From JBCBKP01 sp038521625 (lineage in GTDB: Bacteria; Planctomycetota; Phycisphaerae; Phycisphaerales; UBA1924), in NCBI GenBank assembly GCA_038521625.1, contig JBCBKP010000011.1, forward strand, positions 1-64,000: a stretch of 64,000 bases of DNA, read 5' to 3'. The first letter of the stretch is position 1. Every line of letters begins with the position of its first letter. Made by a program: the position numbers and the translations under genes. Shown here one piece after another: positions 1 to 7,681 of this stretch. The notes under the pieces were generated by a model. It was not told where the DNA came from and made no database searches. It was given only the letters and a program-made list of their open reading frames with translations.

Positions 1-466
1 CACGCAGGTCCGCGACCACGATCCTGCGCACGACCGGCATCGGTCATCGCGAAGCCCAGCCGCGAAGCGGGACTTCATGCCCGCGAGCGGCTGCAAGCTC
101 ACGCCCGAACGGGCGTGACACAATCGAGATCGCTCCGCCCGCAAGCGATCGCAACCTCACGCCCGGAGGGCGTGACTCAGACCAACCACCCCCTCTCGTA
201 AGAGAGGGGCCACTCGCCGGCTCCGATGGCCCCCGTCTCACGACGGGGGCTCGTTCATCGCGAGGCAACCGCACGATCGACCGATCGCAGGCGGAGTCGA
301 TGAGCGAGGGATTCGGTCCGACCACCAAATGCCGACGCGGTCCGCATTCTCCACCCCAATCATCGCCCTCGTCGCCTACGCGCGTTTCCTCGCCCTCATG
401 CACCACGCGCCGATCTCAGATCCCAAGTCCCCAATCCCAAGTCCCCCGAACCCCTACCCTCGACCC
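1..466. other. Hairpin-rich intergenic leader upstream of tyrS
   Basis: No convincing gene is seen here. The stretch holds four compact inverted repeats. Two are copies of the same element, CACGCCC-loop-GGGCGTG, at 100-117 and 158-174. Two more are CCCCTCTC-GTAA-GAGAGGGG at 190-209 and GCCCCCGTC-TCAC-GACGGGGGC at 229-250. None is followed by a good T-run on either strand, so they may be terminators of a gene left of the window or structured dispersed repeats. A direct repeat of ATCCCAAGTCCCC lies at 420-447, immediately before tyrS. Confidence 0.6.
420..447. repeat. Two direct copies of ATCCCAAGTCCCC, left arm of repeats flanking tyrS
   Basis: Positions 420-432 and 434-447 are near-identical copies. 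The second, ATCCCAAGTCCCCC, is the exact reverse complement of 1813-1826 on the far side of tyrS. The element occupies the region where the tyrS leader should be, and no Shine-Dalgarno sequence is visible between it and the tyrS start codon. Confidence 0.7.
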
Positions 467-1810
467 ATGCCCGCCGACCGAGCCCCAGAGATCCCCGACT
501 TCATCGCCGAGCTGGAATGGCGCGGCCTGCTCAAGGACTGCACCGACGAGGACGGCCTCCGCGAGCATTTGTCCGTGCGTCCGCGCCTCGCCTACTGCGG
601 CTTCGACCCGACCGCCGACAGCCTCACCATCGGCAACCTGGTGCCGATCATGTGCCTCCGCCACTTCCAGCGGGCCGGGCACAAGCCCATCGCGGTCATG
701 GGCGGGGGCACCGGCCTCATCGGCGACCCCTCGGGCAAGTCCGCGGAGCGCCAGCTCAAGACCAAGGAGACCGTCCAGCGACACATCGACTTCCAGCGCC
801 CGATCTTCGAGGCGCTGCTCGACTTCGACGTCGAAGACGATCGCCGGCCCGAGATCGTCAACAACATCGACTGGCTGGAGTCCGCCCGCTACATCGACAT
901 GCTGCGCGACGTCGGCAAGCACTTCCGCGTCAACGAGATGGTCAAGCGGGACTCGGTGCGCGACCGCCTCGACCGCGAGCAGGGCATCAGCTACACCGAG
1001 TTCAGCTACATGATCCTGCAGGCGTACGACTTCCTGCGCCTCTACGAGGACAGGGGCGTCACCGTCCAGCTCGGCGGCAGCGACCAGTACGGCAACATCG
1101 TCAGCGGCTGCGATCTGATCCGACGCGCGACGACGGAGCCCGGCGATGAGGACAAGGACGAGAAAGCGTTCGGTCTCACCAATCGGCTCGTGACGAAGGC
1201 CGACGGCGGCAAGTTCGGCAAGACCGAGAGCGGCGCGATCTGGCTCACCGACGCCTCGGGCGGGCGCGAGGTCGGCACGTCGCCGTACGCGTACTACCAG
1301 TTCTGGCTCAACACGACCGACGCCGACATCCCGCGGTTCCTGCGGTTCTTCACCGAGATGACCCGGGAAGAGGTCGAGGCGCTCGAGGCCGCCCACGCCG
1401 AAGCCCCCGGCAAGCGCGAGGCGCAGAAGCGCCTCGCAGAAGAAGCCACGTGGCTGCTGCACGGTCGGGACAAGCTCGACCGCGCGATCGCCGCGTCGCG
1501 TGCGCTCTTCAGCGGCGACCTGGCCGACCTCTCCGAGAGCGAGCTGAAGGAGGTCCTCGCCGAGGTGCCATCGAGCGATCACGCCAAGGACAGGCTCGGC
1601 GCCGGGCTCGACCCGGTCGAGCTGCTGGTCGAGACCGGGCTGGCCAAGTCGAAGCGCGAGGCCCGCGAGTTCGTCGCGAGCGGCTCGGTCAGCGTCAACG
1701 GGCGCAAGCTCGCCGAGGGCGACGCGGTCGGCTCGGGCGATCTGCTGCACGGCTCGATGATCGCGATCCGGCGGGGCAAGAAGGCCTGGCACCTGACGCG
1801 GTGGGGCTGA
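467..1810 (+). CDS. tyrS: Tyrosine--tRNA ligase
   Basis: Charges tRNA-Tyr with tyrosine in the cytoplasm. The 447-residue product has the bacterial class I TyrRS layout: the CGFDPTADSL start of the Rossmann core (about 44-53) with a variant HIGH signature TIGN at 54-57, a glycine-rich segment ending GDPSGK near 91, the tyrosine/tRNA-binding QLGGSDQYGN motif, a KMSKS-type loop KFGKT at 249-253, and a C-terminal S4-like RNA-binding domain over roughly the last 70 residues. I place the start at ATG 467, because residues encoded further upstream are proline/serine-rich repeat-derived sequence and the family begins near this Met. No clear ribosome site precedes it. Monocistronic, flanked by inverted repeats. 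Confidence 0.96.
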   Translation: MPADRAPEIPDFIAELEWRGLLKDCTDEDGLREHLSVRPRLAYCGFDPTADSLTIGNLVPIMCLRHFQRAGHKPIAVMGGGTGLIGDPSGKSAERQLKTKETVQRHIDFQRPIFEALLDFDVEDDRRPEIVNNIDWLESARYIDMLRDVGKHFRVNEMVKRDSVRDRLDREQGISYTEFSYMILQAYDFLRLYEDRGVTVQLGGSDQYGNIVSGCDLIRRATTEPGDEDKDEKAFGLTNRLVTKADGGKFGKTESGAIWLTDASGGREVGTSPYAYYQFWLNTTDADIPRFLRFFTEMTREEVEALEAAHAEAPGKREAQKRLAEEATWLLHGRDKLDRAIAASRALFSGDLADLSESELKEVLAEVPSSDHAKDRLGAGLDPVELLVETGLAKSKREAREFVASGSVSVNGRKLAEGDAVGSGDLLHGSMIAIRRGKKAWHLTRWG

Positions 1811-1812
1811 GC

Positions 1813-1876
1813 GGGGGACTTGGGATCAGGGACTTGCCGCCCGAGATCCGGTTCCCAGTCCCAAGTCGCAAGTCCC
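1813..1876. repeat. GGGACTTG-type inverted repeat, possible bidirectional terminator
   Basis: Between the convergent ends of tyrS and the next gene. GACTTGGGA (1817-1825) can pair with TCCCAAGTC (1859-1867), and GGGACTTG (1829-1836) with CAAGTCCC (1869-1876). Positions 1813-1826 also match 434-447 in inverted orientation across tyrS. No T-run follows, so a terminator role is inferred only from position and folding. Confidence 0.6.
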
Positions 1877-1882
1877 GAGCGA

Positions 1883-2872
1883 TCACCAGGCGTCGCCGGG
1901 GTTGACTGCGCGGCGGACCGTGGCGGTCTCGACCCAGTCGCCGGTCTCGGCCGCGAGCAGCACGGCCTCGGCGTCGCACAGCATCCGCAGCGTGTCGGGG
2001 CCGGGGCGTGCCGGCTCGGCCCGCGCCGCCTCGATGGTCTCGCCGATGGCGTTGGCGATCGTGACCGGGGGGCGTTCGATCGAGGCGTCGTCGCGCTCGC
2101 CGGTGTTCTGCAGCCAGGCGCCGCCGGACTCGCCGAGCATCAGCTCGCCCTCGTCGCCGCGGAGCTCGGTGCGCCAGCGGAACTCGCCCTCGCGCCGCAG
2201 CCCGGTCTGCGAGACGACGAACGAGGCGCGGCCGCCGGTCTCGCCGGTGGCGATGCCGCGGATCTCGCCGCGCAGGCTGCGGAGCGAGCGGCGGCCGTCG
2301 GCGGGGTTGGTGGCGATCGCGGCGACGCGTTCGAGCTCGCCGATCGCGTCGCGGACGAGGTCGATCGCGGCGATGAGCCCGGCGCCGACGTCCTCGCCGC
2401 CGGTGACCACGCGGGCCGAGACCGAGCTTGCGGGGCCGAAGCCGGAGCGGAGCCCCTCGAGCGACCGCCAGGCCAGGCCGCGGGTCGGGAGCAGCGCCGG
2501 GCGGATCTCGCGTGCCGCGGGTCGCGGCTGGCGGGTCCAGCGGCCGCTGGCGAGCTCGTCGACCGAGGCGGGGGTGGGGGGGCGGAAGACGATCAGCCCG
2601 CCGCGCTCGGCGAACCGGGACGCGGCGTCGGCGTCGGTCGGCTCGCCGTCGGCGCCGAATCCGCCGGCGTCGAGGACGAGCGCGAGATCGAGGGTCTCAC
2701 CGGCGAGCGCCCCGCGGAGGTCGTCGTGCTTCTGACCGCCGAGTCGGGACGCGAGCTCGCCCGCGCGCCCGCGTTCGGTCGAGCCGACCAGCGCGACCTC
2801 GAGCCCGCATCGCTTGACGATCGATTCGGCCTCGGCGGCCTGGTCCGGCTCCAGCCACAGCAGCGTCCGCAC
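1883..2872 (-). CDS. Uncharacterised protein, weakly Gfo/Idh/MocA-like
   Basis: Product of 329 residues, no signal peptide or membrane segment. The N-terminus (LLWLEPDQAAEAESI) is followed by a segment that could be a short nucleotide-fold half. The C-terminal ending, roughly DAEAVLLAAETGDWVE, resembles the closing helix of Gfo/Idh/MocA oxidoreductases, in which a similar CEAVL-AxxTG stretch is common. The usual GxGxxG dinucleotide motif is not visible, so the family assignment is weak and catalytic activity doubtful. It is convergent with tyrS and divergent from apt, whose start lies 77 bp away, so the two probably share a promoter region. Confidence 0.7.
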   Translation of the reverse strand: MRTLLWLEPDQAAEAESIVKRCGLEVALVGSTERGRAGELASRLGGQKHDDLRGALAGETLDLALVLDAGGFGADGEPTDADAASRFAERGGLIVFRPPTPASVDELASGRWTRQPRPAAREIRPALLPTRGLAWRSLEGLRSGFGPASSVSARVVTGGEDVGAGLIAAIDLVRDAIGELERVAAIATNPADGRRSLRSLRGEIRGIATGETGGRASFVVSQTGLRREGEFRWRTELRGDEGELMLGESGGAWLQNTGERDDASIERPPVTIANAIGETIEAARAEPARPGPDTLRMLCDAEAVLLAAETGDWVETATVRRAVNPGDAW

Positions 2873-2949
2873 GCGTTCTCCCTTCGTCCACGCCCGCGCA
2901 TGCTACCGCGGCGGCGACGCCCGGCCCGCGGCGGCCGTAGGCTCGCGGC

Positions 2950-3477
2950 ATGCACGAGCGCGAACTGCCGGATCTGATCGCCGACGTCCCGGACTTTCCG
3001 AAGCCGGGCGTCACCTTCAAGGACATGACGCCGCTGCTGGCGGACCCGTCGGCGCTGGCGCTCGCGGTCGAGCTGATGGCGAACCCGTACCGCAAGCACC
3101 GGGTCGACGCGGTGATCGGGGCAGAGTCGCGGGGGTTCATCTTCGGCACGGCGCTGGCGCAGGCGCTCTCGGCGGGTTTCGTGCCGATCCGCAAGCCGGG
3201 CAAGCTGCCGCGCGATGTCGCGGGCGTGGACTACGAGCTCGAGTACGGCTCGGACCGCCTGGAGATGCACGCCGACGCGATCTCGGGCGGCCAGCGCGTG
3301 GTGATCGTGGACGACCTTCTGGCGACCGGCGGGACGATGGCGGCGTCGATCGAGCTGGTGGAGCGGACCGGGGCCGAGATCGTTGGCGCGACGGTGCTGA
3401 TCGAGCTGACGTTCTTGGAGGGACGGTCGAAGCTCGGCCGTCACGGCGAGCACGTGCACGCGGTGCTGAAGTACTGA
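2950..3477 (+). CDS. apt: Adenine phosphoribosyltransferase
   Basis: Salvages adenine by transferring it to PRPP, giving AMP and pyrophosphate. The 175-residue protein is of normal family length. The PRPP-binding loop VVIVDDLLATGGT is at 117-129. The conserved ESRGFIFG segment, the IRKPGKLP flexible loop and an N-terminal DFPKPGVTFKDMTPLL adenine-pocket region are all present. The start is the only ATG that keeps the conserved N-terminus (HERELPDLI). It stands alone on the plus strand; the gene downstream is convergent, with only 15 bp between the stop codons. Confidence 0.97.
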   Translation: MHERELPDLIADVPDFPKPGVTFKDMTPLLADPSALALAVELMANPYRKHRVDAVIGAESRGFIFGTALAQALSAGFVPIRKPGKLPRDVAGVDYELEYGSDRLEMHADAISGGQRVVIVDDLLATGGTMAASIELVERTGAEIVGATVLIELTFLEGRSKLGRHGEHVHAVLKY

Positions 3478-3492
3478 GCCGGTCCGGCGGGA

Positions 3493-4164
3493 TCAGCGGC
3501 GGCGTCGTGTGGTGATGAGGCCGGCGGCGGCGATTGTCGCGACCGAGCCGGGGACCGGCGTGACGAAGACGTCGAGGTCGGTGCCGGCGCCGCTGATGAA
3601 GATCGACTCGAACGTCACGGGCAGGCGGATGAGCAGCGGGTTGCCCGGCGTCGAGAGATCCGCGAAGGCGCCGACGGTGGTGTCCGGGATGACGCGTCCG
3701 AGGATCGCCATCTCGGCGGGCAGCGTGTCGGGCAATCGGACGTCGACGGTGAAGAGATCGGCACCGTCCGGGATGCGCGCGGGGTTGCCGAAGGTCCCGA
3801 GGACGCTGGTGAAGTTCTCGACGACGACCTGGTCGTCGCCGACGCCCGCGCCGAAGACGGGATCGAACGAGACGAAGAAGCCGGTGGCGCTCGGGAAGTC
3901 GGCGAAGCTGATCGGGAGGCGGTTCGTGACGTTCAGGACCTGGGCGCCCTCGATCAGGGCCGCGAAGCTCGTGGTGGAGAGCAGCGGTTCGTTGGTCTCG
4001 ACGCGGTAGGTGACCGAGATGGTGCCGCCGGGTGTGTAGGAGCCGTCGACGACACGCGGGACGATGCGGACCATTGGGTCGGGCCCGACGGTGAGCTGGG
4101 CCGCGGCCTCGCCCGCGACCAGGACCAAGGTGCCGGCCAAGGCTGCTGAACGATCGACCTGCAT
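3493..4164 (-). CDS. Secreted PEP-CTERM-like protein (array member 1)
   Basis: Product of 223 residues with an N-terminal signal peptide (hydrophobic about 8-20, AAAQ cleavage area near 22-23). The C-terminus has VTPVPG, a hydrophobic helix and a terminal RRRR, the layout of PEP-CTERM-type envelope sorting tails. The middle is predicted beta-rich and holds a cohesin/Ig-like pattern (GGTISVTYRV near the start). ATG 4164 has an AAGGGGA ribosome site just upstream. It is the most divergent of seven paralogues running to 9079, sharing a VVENF segment but lacking the SPPGGF motif. Its function is unknown; a cell-surface or matrix role is inferred from the tail. Confidence 0.85.
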   Translation of the reverse strand: MQVDRSAALAGTLVLVAGEAAAQLTVGPDPMVRIVPRVVDGSYTPGGTISVTYRVETNEPLLSTTSFAALIEGAQVLNVTNRLPISFADFPSATGFFVSFDPVFGAGVGDDQVVVENFTSVLGTFGNPARIPDGADLFTVDVRLPDTLPAEMAILGRVIPDTTVGAFADLSTPGNPLLIRLPVTFESIFISGAGTDLDVFVTPVPGSVATIAAAGLITTRRRR

Positions 4165-4245
4165 GTCTTTCCCCTTGCTTTCGCGCCGTCCCCCGAGCGC
4201 ACATAACGGAGCACGCGCGCGCGTGGTTGGCCTCCGAAGCGGGCG

Positions 4246-4281
4246 AAAAAACAAGCCGGCCACCCTGGAGGGGTGGCCGGC
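4246..4281 (-). terminator. Intrinsic terminator of the 4364-4963 gene
   Basis: On the minus strand an 11-bp perfect stem, GCCGGCCACCC with GGGTGGCCGGC (4255-4265 and 4271-4281) and a 5-base loop, is followed by a T-rich tract (TTGTTTTTT, 4246-4254). It lies between the end of array member 2 and the start of member 1. Confidence 0.9.
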
Positions 4282-4363
4282 CAATCTGCAAATCTGAGGG
4301 AGCTCCCCACGAGTCAGGTCCGGAGTTCGGACCGGGGGGGCTCTAGGTCGCAATCGATCCGGA

Positions 4364-4963
4364 TTAGCGGCGGCGGCGGGCGGCGACGAGGCCACCGAGG
4401 CCCAGGACGGCCGCGGCGCCCGGCGTGGGCGTCGAGACGACCGTGCCGAGGAAGCTGGTGTCGATCGGCGTCGAGAAGAAGCCGTCGAGGTTGCCGGCGC
4501 CGGTGCCGGTGGTGCTGCTCGAGGAGGCACCGATGTTGATGAAGAGGTTGTCGCCGGCGCCCGGGTTCGAGAGGTCCACGGTGAAGGTGACGAGGGGGGT
4601 CAGCTCCGGGAGGAACTCAAAGTCCGACGGGGCGCCGAGCAGCTCGGTGAAGATCTCGAACGAGACCGAGGAGGCCGACTGGTCAACGACGCTGAAGCCC
4701 TGACCGAAGACGCCGCCGGCGTTCGAGAAGGCCGGGTTGACGTCGGGGACGAGGCCGGAGATCGAGCCGGGTCCGACGATCGAGACCTCAAGCTCGACGA
4801 GCTCGGGGCGGTTGTTGGGATCGACGTTGCCCAGCAGCACCGAGAACGTGAAGCTGGACGCGTTGCCGACATCGGACGCCGACGGAACGACCTGCACAAT
4901 GAGATCGGCCGACGCGGCCGAAGTGAGGCCGGCGAGCGCGGCCAGAGCGAGCGTGTTCTTCAC
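4364..4963 (-). CDS. Secreted PEP-CTERM-like protein (array member 2)
   Basis: Product of 199 residues. It starts at GTG 4963, chosen because the paralogues also begin with MKN and because AGAGGGGAG precedes it at good spacing. Signal peptide about residues 1-19 (ends SAASA). Beta-rich body with a Ser/Thr-Gly linker before the C-terminal sorting tail TPTPGAAAV-GLGGLVAARRRR. It differs from members 3-7 in lacking the SPPGGF and TGAND motifs, so it shares the tail and architecture more than the body. It has its own terminator, so is probably transcribed singly. Function unknown; likely exported and retained at the envelope. Confidence 0.88.
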   Translation of the reverse strand: MKNTLALAALAGLTSAASADLIVQVVPSASDVGNASSFTFSVLLGNVDPNNRPELVELEVSIVGPGSISGLVPDVNPAFSNAGGVFGQGFSVVDQSASSVSFEIFTELLGAPSDFEFLPELTPLVTFTVDLSNPGAGDNLFINIGASSSSTTGTGAGNLDGFFSTPIDTSFLGTVVSTPTPGAAAVLGLGGLVAARRRR

Positions 4964-5200
4964 TTGTAACTCCCCTCTAAGGAATTCGGAAACAGCGGGC
5001 TCTCGACCGCTTCGGAGAAGGTAGCCGCTAAGCCCCTGAGACGCAAGAGCTTTTCTTTGCTGCGGACCAGTCAATCCGCAAGAAGAAGTGTCCCAAACCG
5101 CAGATTCCGTGGAATCCCTACCCGTTCGTGAAGCAGACGTCATCCGATCAAAGTGCGATCGAGTCTCTGGGGGGACGCTCGGCGTGCGGGGGAAGGGACG

Positions 5201-5232
5201 AAAAAAAGACGAACCCCCGCGAGGGGGGTTCG
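5201..5232 (-). terminator. Intrinsic terminator of the 5265-5837 gene
   Basis: On the minus strand, stem CGAACCCCC/GGGGGTTCG (5210-5218 with 5224-5232) is followed by seven T (5201-5207). It ends transcription of array member 3 about 33 bp after its stop. Confidence 0.9.
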
Positions 5233-5264
5233 CCTGGAAGCTATTCGACTGTTGACGTCGTCGA

Positions 5265-5837
5265 TTAGCGGCGACGACGGGCGGCGACCAGGCCACCGAG
5301 TCCGAGGACGGCCGCGGCACCCGGGGTCGGGACGACCTCGACGCGGGCACTCTCGAAGATCACATCGAAGTCGGTGACGACGAAGCCGGCGTCGTTGGCG
5401 CCGGTGGTGATCGAGAGAGCGCTGACGGCGGGCGTCAGGTCGATCAAGCCCTCGCCGCCGGCGGTGACCTGGATCGAGAAGAGATCCTGCGAGCCGTTTG
5501 CGCCGATGCCTTCGTTGCCGCCGAAGCTGCCGAAGAAGGCGACGAAGTTCTCGGCGACGACGCCGTCGTCGCGCTCCTCGACGACGGTGAAGCCGCCGGG
5601 GGGGCTGATCGCGTTCAGCAGGTCGGCGATGCTGCCGTCGACGTAGGTGGCGTCACCGCTGATGCTGAGGTCGAAGCCGGTCGTTCCGACGGTGATGCTC
5701 GACTCGGCGGCGGCGCTGACGGTGACGAGGAAGGTCTCGCCCGGGTTGACCTGGGCCGGGGCGCTGACGCTGATCGTGACCTGACCGGCGGCGGCCGACG
5801 CCATGCCGGCGACGGCGAGTGCTGCAACGTTCTTCAT
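5265..5837 (-). CDS. Secreted PEP-CTERM-like protein (array member 3)
   Basis: Product of 190 residues with a signal peptide (MKNVAALAVAGMASAAAG, cleavage near 19). The beta-sandwich-like body starts APAQVNPGETFLVTV, as in cohesin and Ig-like domains. Core motifs shared with members 4-7 are GTTGF, SPPGGFTVV, NFVAFFGSFG, GIGANG, LFSIQV and TGANDAGF. The tail is VPTPG, a hydrophobic stretch, then RRRR. The SPPGG codons create a 7-C tract (7 G on the plus strand), relevant to the frameshift in the paralogue at 7095-7660. Start ATG 5837 has AGAGGTGGGA upstream. Export to the envelope is well supported; ligand or function is not known. Confidence 0.9.
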   Translation of the reverse strand: MKNVAALAVAGMASAAAGQVTISVSAPAQVNPGETFLVTVSAAAESSITVGTTGFDLSISGDATYVDGSIADLLNAISPPGGFTVVEERDDGVVAENFVAFFGSFGGNEGIGANGSQDLFSIQVTAGGEGLIDLTPAVSALSITTGANDAGFVVTDFDVIFESARVEVVPTPGAAAVLGLGGLVAARRRR

Positions 5838-5978
5838 GGTTGGAATTCCCACCTCTGATGACAAAGGGTCAACGGCCGAGCCTCCATCGGCAGCGCCGCA
5901 AGACCGCGAACTCAACCGGAATGTGCCCCCGATTTCGTCGGTGTCATCCGAAATGGTCGGAGTGGAACCAAAAAGCGG

Positions 5979-6029
5979 AAAAACCCGTTCAGACGGCCGA
6001 ACCCGAGGGTCCGGCGTGGTCTGAACGGG
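5979..6029 (-). terminator. Intrinsic terminator of the 6143-6712 gene
   Basis: On the minus strand an 11-bp stem (CCCGTTCAGAC 5984-5994 with GTCTGAACGGG 6019-6029), with a further foldable loop, is followed by five T (5979-5983). A second, T-less 9-bp hairpin (CGCGTCGGG 6083-6091 with CCCGACGCG 6102-6110) lies between it and the stop codon. Confidence 0.85.
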
Positions 6030-6142
6030 CCTTGAACGGGTCCGTTGCGGAGCGTCCGAGAATGTGCCCTTCCGTCCGAATCCGCGTCGGGTCGTTTCCG
6101 GCCCGACGCGCGGTGGGTTGTTTCCGAGTGGGGAGCGTTCGG

Positions 6143-6712
6143 TCAGCGGCGGCGACGCGTGAGCGCGAGGCCACCGATGGCGAGCGCGGCGGACGCGCCC
6201 GGCGTCGGGACGCCGATGGTGAAGCTGGAGAAGTTCACATCGATGTCGCTGGCGAGGAACTCGCCGTCGTTGGCGCCGGTGGCGAGGCTGGTGGGCTCGA
6301 GGAGGGTCTGGATCTCGATCTCGCCGACGTCGTTGGCGCGGACCTGGAAGGTGAAGAGGGCCTGGGGGCCGTTGGCGCCGATGCCCTGGTTGGTGCCGAA
6401 GTTGCCGAAGAGGGCGACGAAGTTCTCGGCGATGAAGGTGCTGGCGGAGGCGCCGAAGACGGTGAAGCCGCCGGGGGGGCTCTCGGGGCGGAGGGCGTCC
6501 TGGATGGAGCCGGGCACGATGGCGCCGGAGCCGACGAGCTGGACGCGGAATCCGGTGGCGCCGACGTTATCGACGCTCGACTCGGCGAAGACGGTGACGT
6601 CGAAGATCTCGCCGGGTTGGACGAAGTCCTTCGTTTCGATGGTGATCGAGACCTGCGCGAGCGCAGGGACAGCGGCCGCTGCGAGCGCAGCGGATGCGGC
6701 GATGGCGTTCAT
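6143..6712 (-). CDS. Secreted PEP-CTERM-like protein (array member 4)
   Basis: Product of 189 residues. Signal peptide MNAIAASAALAAAAVPALAQ with cleavage after ALA at about 19. The body carries the array motifs (GATGF, SPPGGFTV, ENFVALFGNFG, GIGANG, LFTFQV, TGANDGEF). The C-terminal tail VPTPGASAALAI-GGLALTRRRR is less similar to members 2, 3 and 7 than those are to each other. The ribosome site is weak (purine-rich AAGAGAGACAAG). Its upstream region carries an array of six short hairpins (6739-6881), unlike any other member. Function unknown; exported, probably envelope-retained. Confidence 0.9.
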   Translation of the reverse strand: MNAIAASAALAAAAVPALAQVSITIETKDFVQPGEIFDVTVFAESSVDNVGATGFRVQLVGSGAIVPGSIQDALRPESPPGGFTVFGASASTFIAENFVALFGNFGTNQGIGANGPQALFTFQVRANDVGEIEIQTLLEPTSLATGANDGEFLASDIDVNFSSFTIGVPTPGASAALAIGGLALTRRRR

Positions 6713-6738
6713 GGTGTTCTTGTCTCTCTTTTCTTTGG

Positions 6739-6881
6739 GAAGCCCGCGGGGCTTCGGGTGCGGTGAGGCCTTTCGGCCTCGGGTTCGTGGGAGCCTCGTG
6801 GCGTCCCGCTCATGGAAGCCTGGCGGCTTCGTACTCGGGGAAGCCTGGCGGCTTCCTGCTCATGGAAGCGTGGCGGCTTCC
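6739..6881. repeat. Array of six short GAAGCC/GGCTTC hairpins
   Basis: Consecutive small palindromes: GAAGCCC/GGGCTTC 6739-6755, GAGGCC/GGCCTC 6765-6780, a degenerate unit near 6789-6807, GAAGCC-TGGC-GGCTTC at 6815-6830 and again at 6840-6855, and GGAAGC/GCTTCC 6864-6881. The last three are 24-25 bp apart with similar linkers (CTCATG, GTACTCG). They fill most of the roughly 310 bp between the start of the 6143-6712 gene and the next terminator, a region with no supportable gene. Confidence 0.85.
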
Positions 6882-7024
6882 GGGGTGGTGCGGGGCCGAG
6901 CTGGCGCTCGGCGGTCTTTTCTCACCGGAAGGGATGCGCGGGCGGTACATCTTCCGGCATAGACACGGGCTTACTTGGGGGCCGTGCCCATGGATTTCCG
7001 CCGCTGGGGGTCTCTTGGTTGCAG

Positions 7025-7053
7025 AAAAAAACGCCGGTTGTTGGCGACCGGCG
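7025..7053 (-). terminator. Intrinsic terminator of the 8269-7095 gene pair
   Basis: On the minus strand stem CGCCGGT/ACCGGCG (7032-7038 with 7047-7053), extendable by a G-U and a C-G pair, is followed by seven T (7025-7031). It lies 42 bp beyond the last stop of the pair. Confidence 0.88.
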
Positions 7054-7094
7054 AAGAAAGAAATGGCCTGGTTTTCAGGAACGAGACGCGGTGT

Positions 7095-7660
7095 TCAGCG
7101 TCTCCGGCGCGCGGCGGCGATGCCGGCGAGGGCGAGGGCGCCGGCGGTGCCGGGGCTTGGGATCAGTATCAGGGCCGAGCCGAAGCTCACCTCGAAGCTC
7201 TGGGCGACGAAGCCGCCGTCGTTGGCGCCGGTGGCGAGACTCAGGTCGGAAACGCCGGTCTCGATCAGCAGCGGACCGGTTCCGTACGTGATCTGGAAGC
7301 TGAAGAGCGATTCTTGACCGTTGGCGCCGATGCCGTCGTTGGGACCGAAGCTGCCGAAGAAGGCGACGAAGTTCTTGACGACGATCTCGCTGGTGGACTC
7401 GGCGACGACGATGAAGCCGCCGGGGGGCTATCGGGGTTGAGCAGGTCGACGACGCTGCCCTCGACGATCTGCGCGTCGCCGGTGATCCGCACGGCGAGGC
7501 CGGTGGCGCCGACGTTGTCGACTGACGCCGAGGCGGCGACGGTGACGGTGAATGTCTCGCCCTCATAGACCTGAGCCGGGGCGATGACGGAGATGCTGAC
7601 CTGTGCGGCGGCGGGTGCGCTGAGTGCAGCGATGGCGAGTCTGGTGACGGCGTGGCGCAT
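7095..7660 (-). pseudogene. Frameshifted PEP-CTERM-like gene (array member 5)
   Basis: The first frame encodes a signal peptide (MRHAVTRLAIAALSAPAAAQ) and the normal array body up to LLNPDSPP, then runs into unrelated Ser/Pro/Arg sequence and stops at 7265. In the -1-shifted frame the family sequence resumes at once: GGFIVV, NFVAFFGSFG, GIGANG, LFSFQ, TGANDGGF, and a tail ending AGIAAARRRR with stop at 7095-7097. The break is in the C-run encoding SPPGG: six bases here (7422-7427), seven in members 3, 4 and 6. Adding one base restores 188 residues. It lies 21 bp downstream of member 6 with ribosome site GAGGAG, so probably co-transcribed. It could be a true pseudogene, a slippage-controlled gene or a sequencing error. 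Confidence 0.88.
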
Positions 7661-7681
7661 GTAGGTTTCTCCTCGGCTCGG

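Noticed and set aside
6694..7568. Plus-strand open frames across the hairpin array and member 5
   Set aside because: Their sequence simply translates palindromes and the antisense of a known gene.
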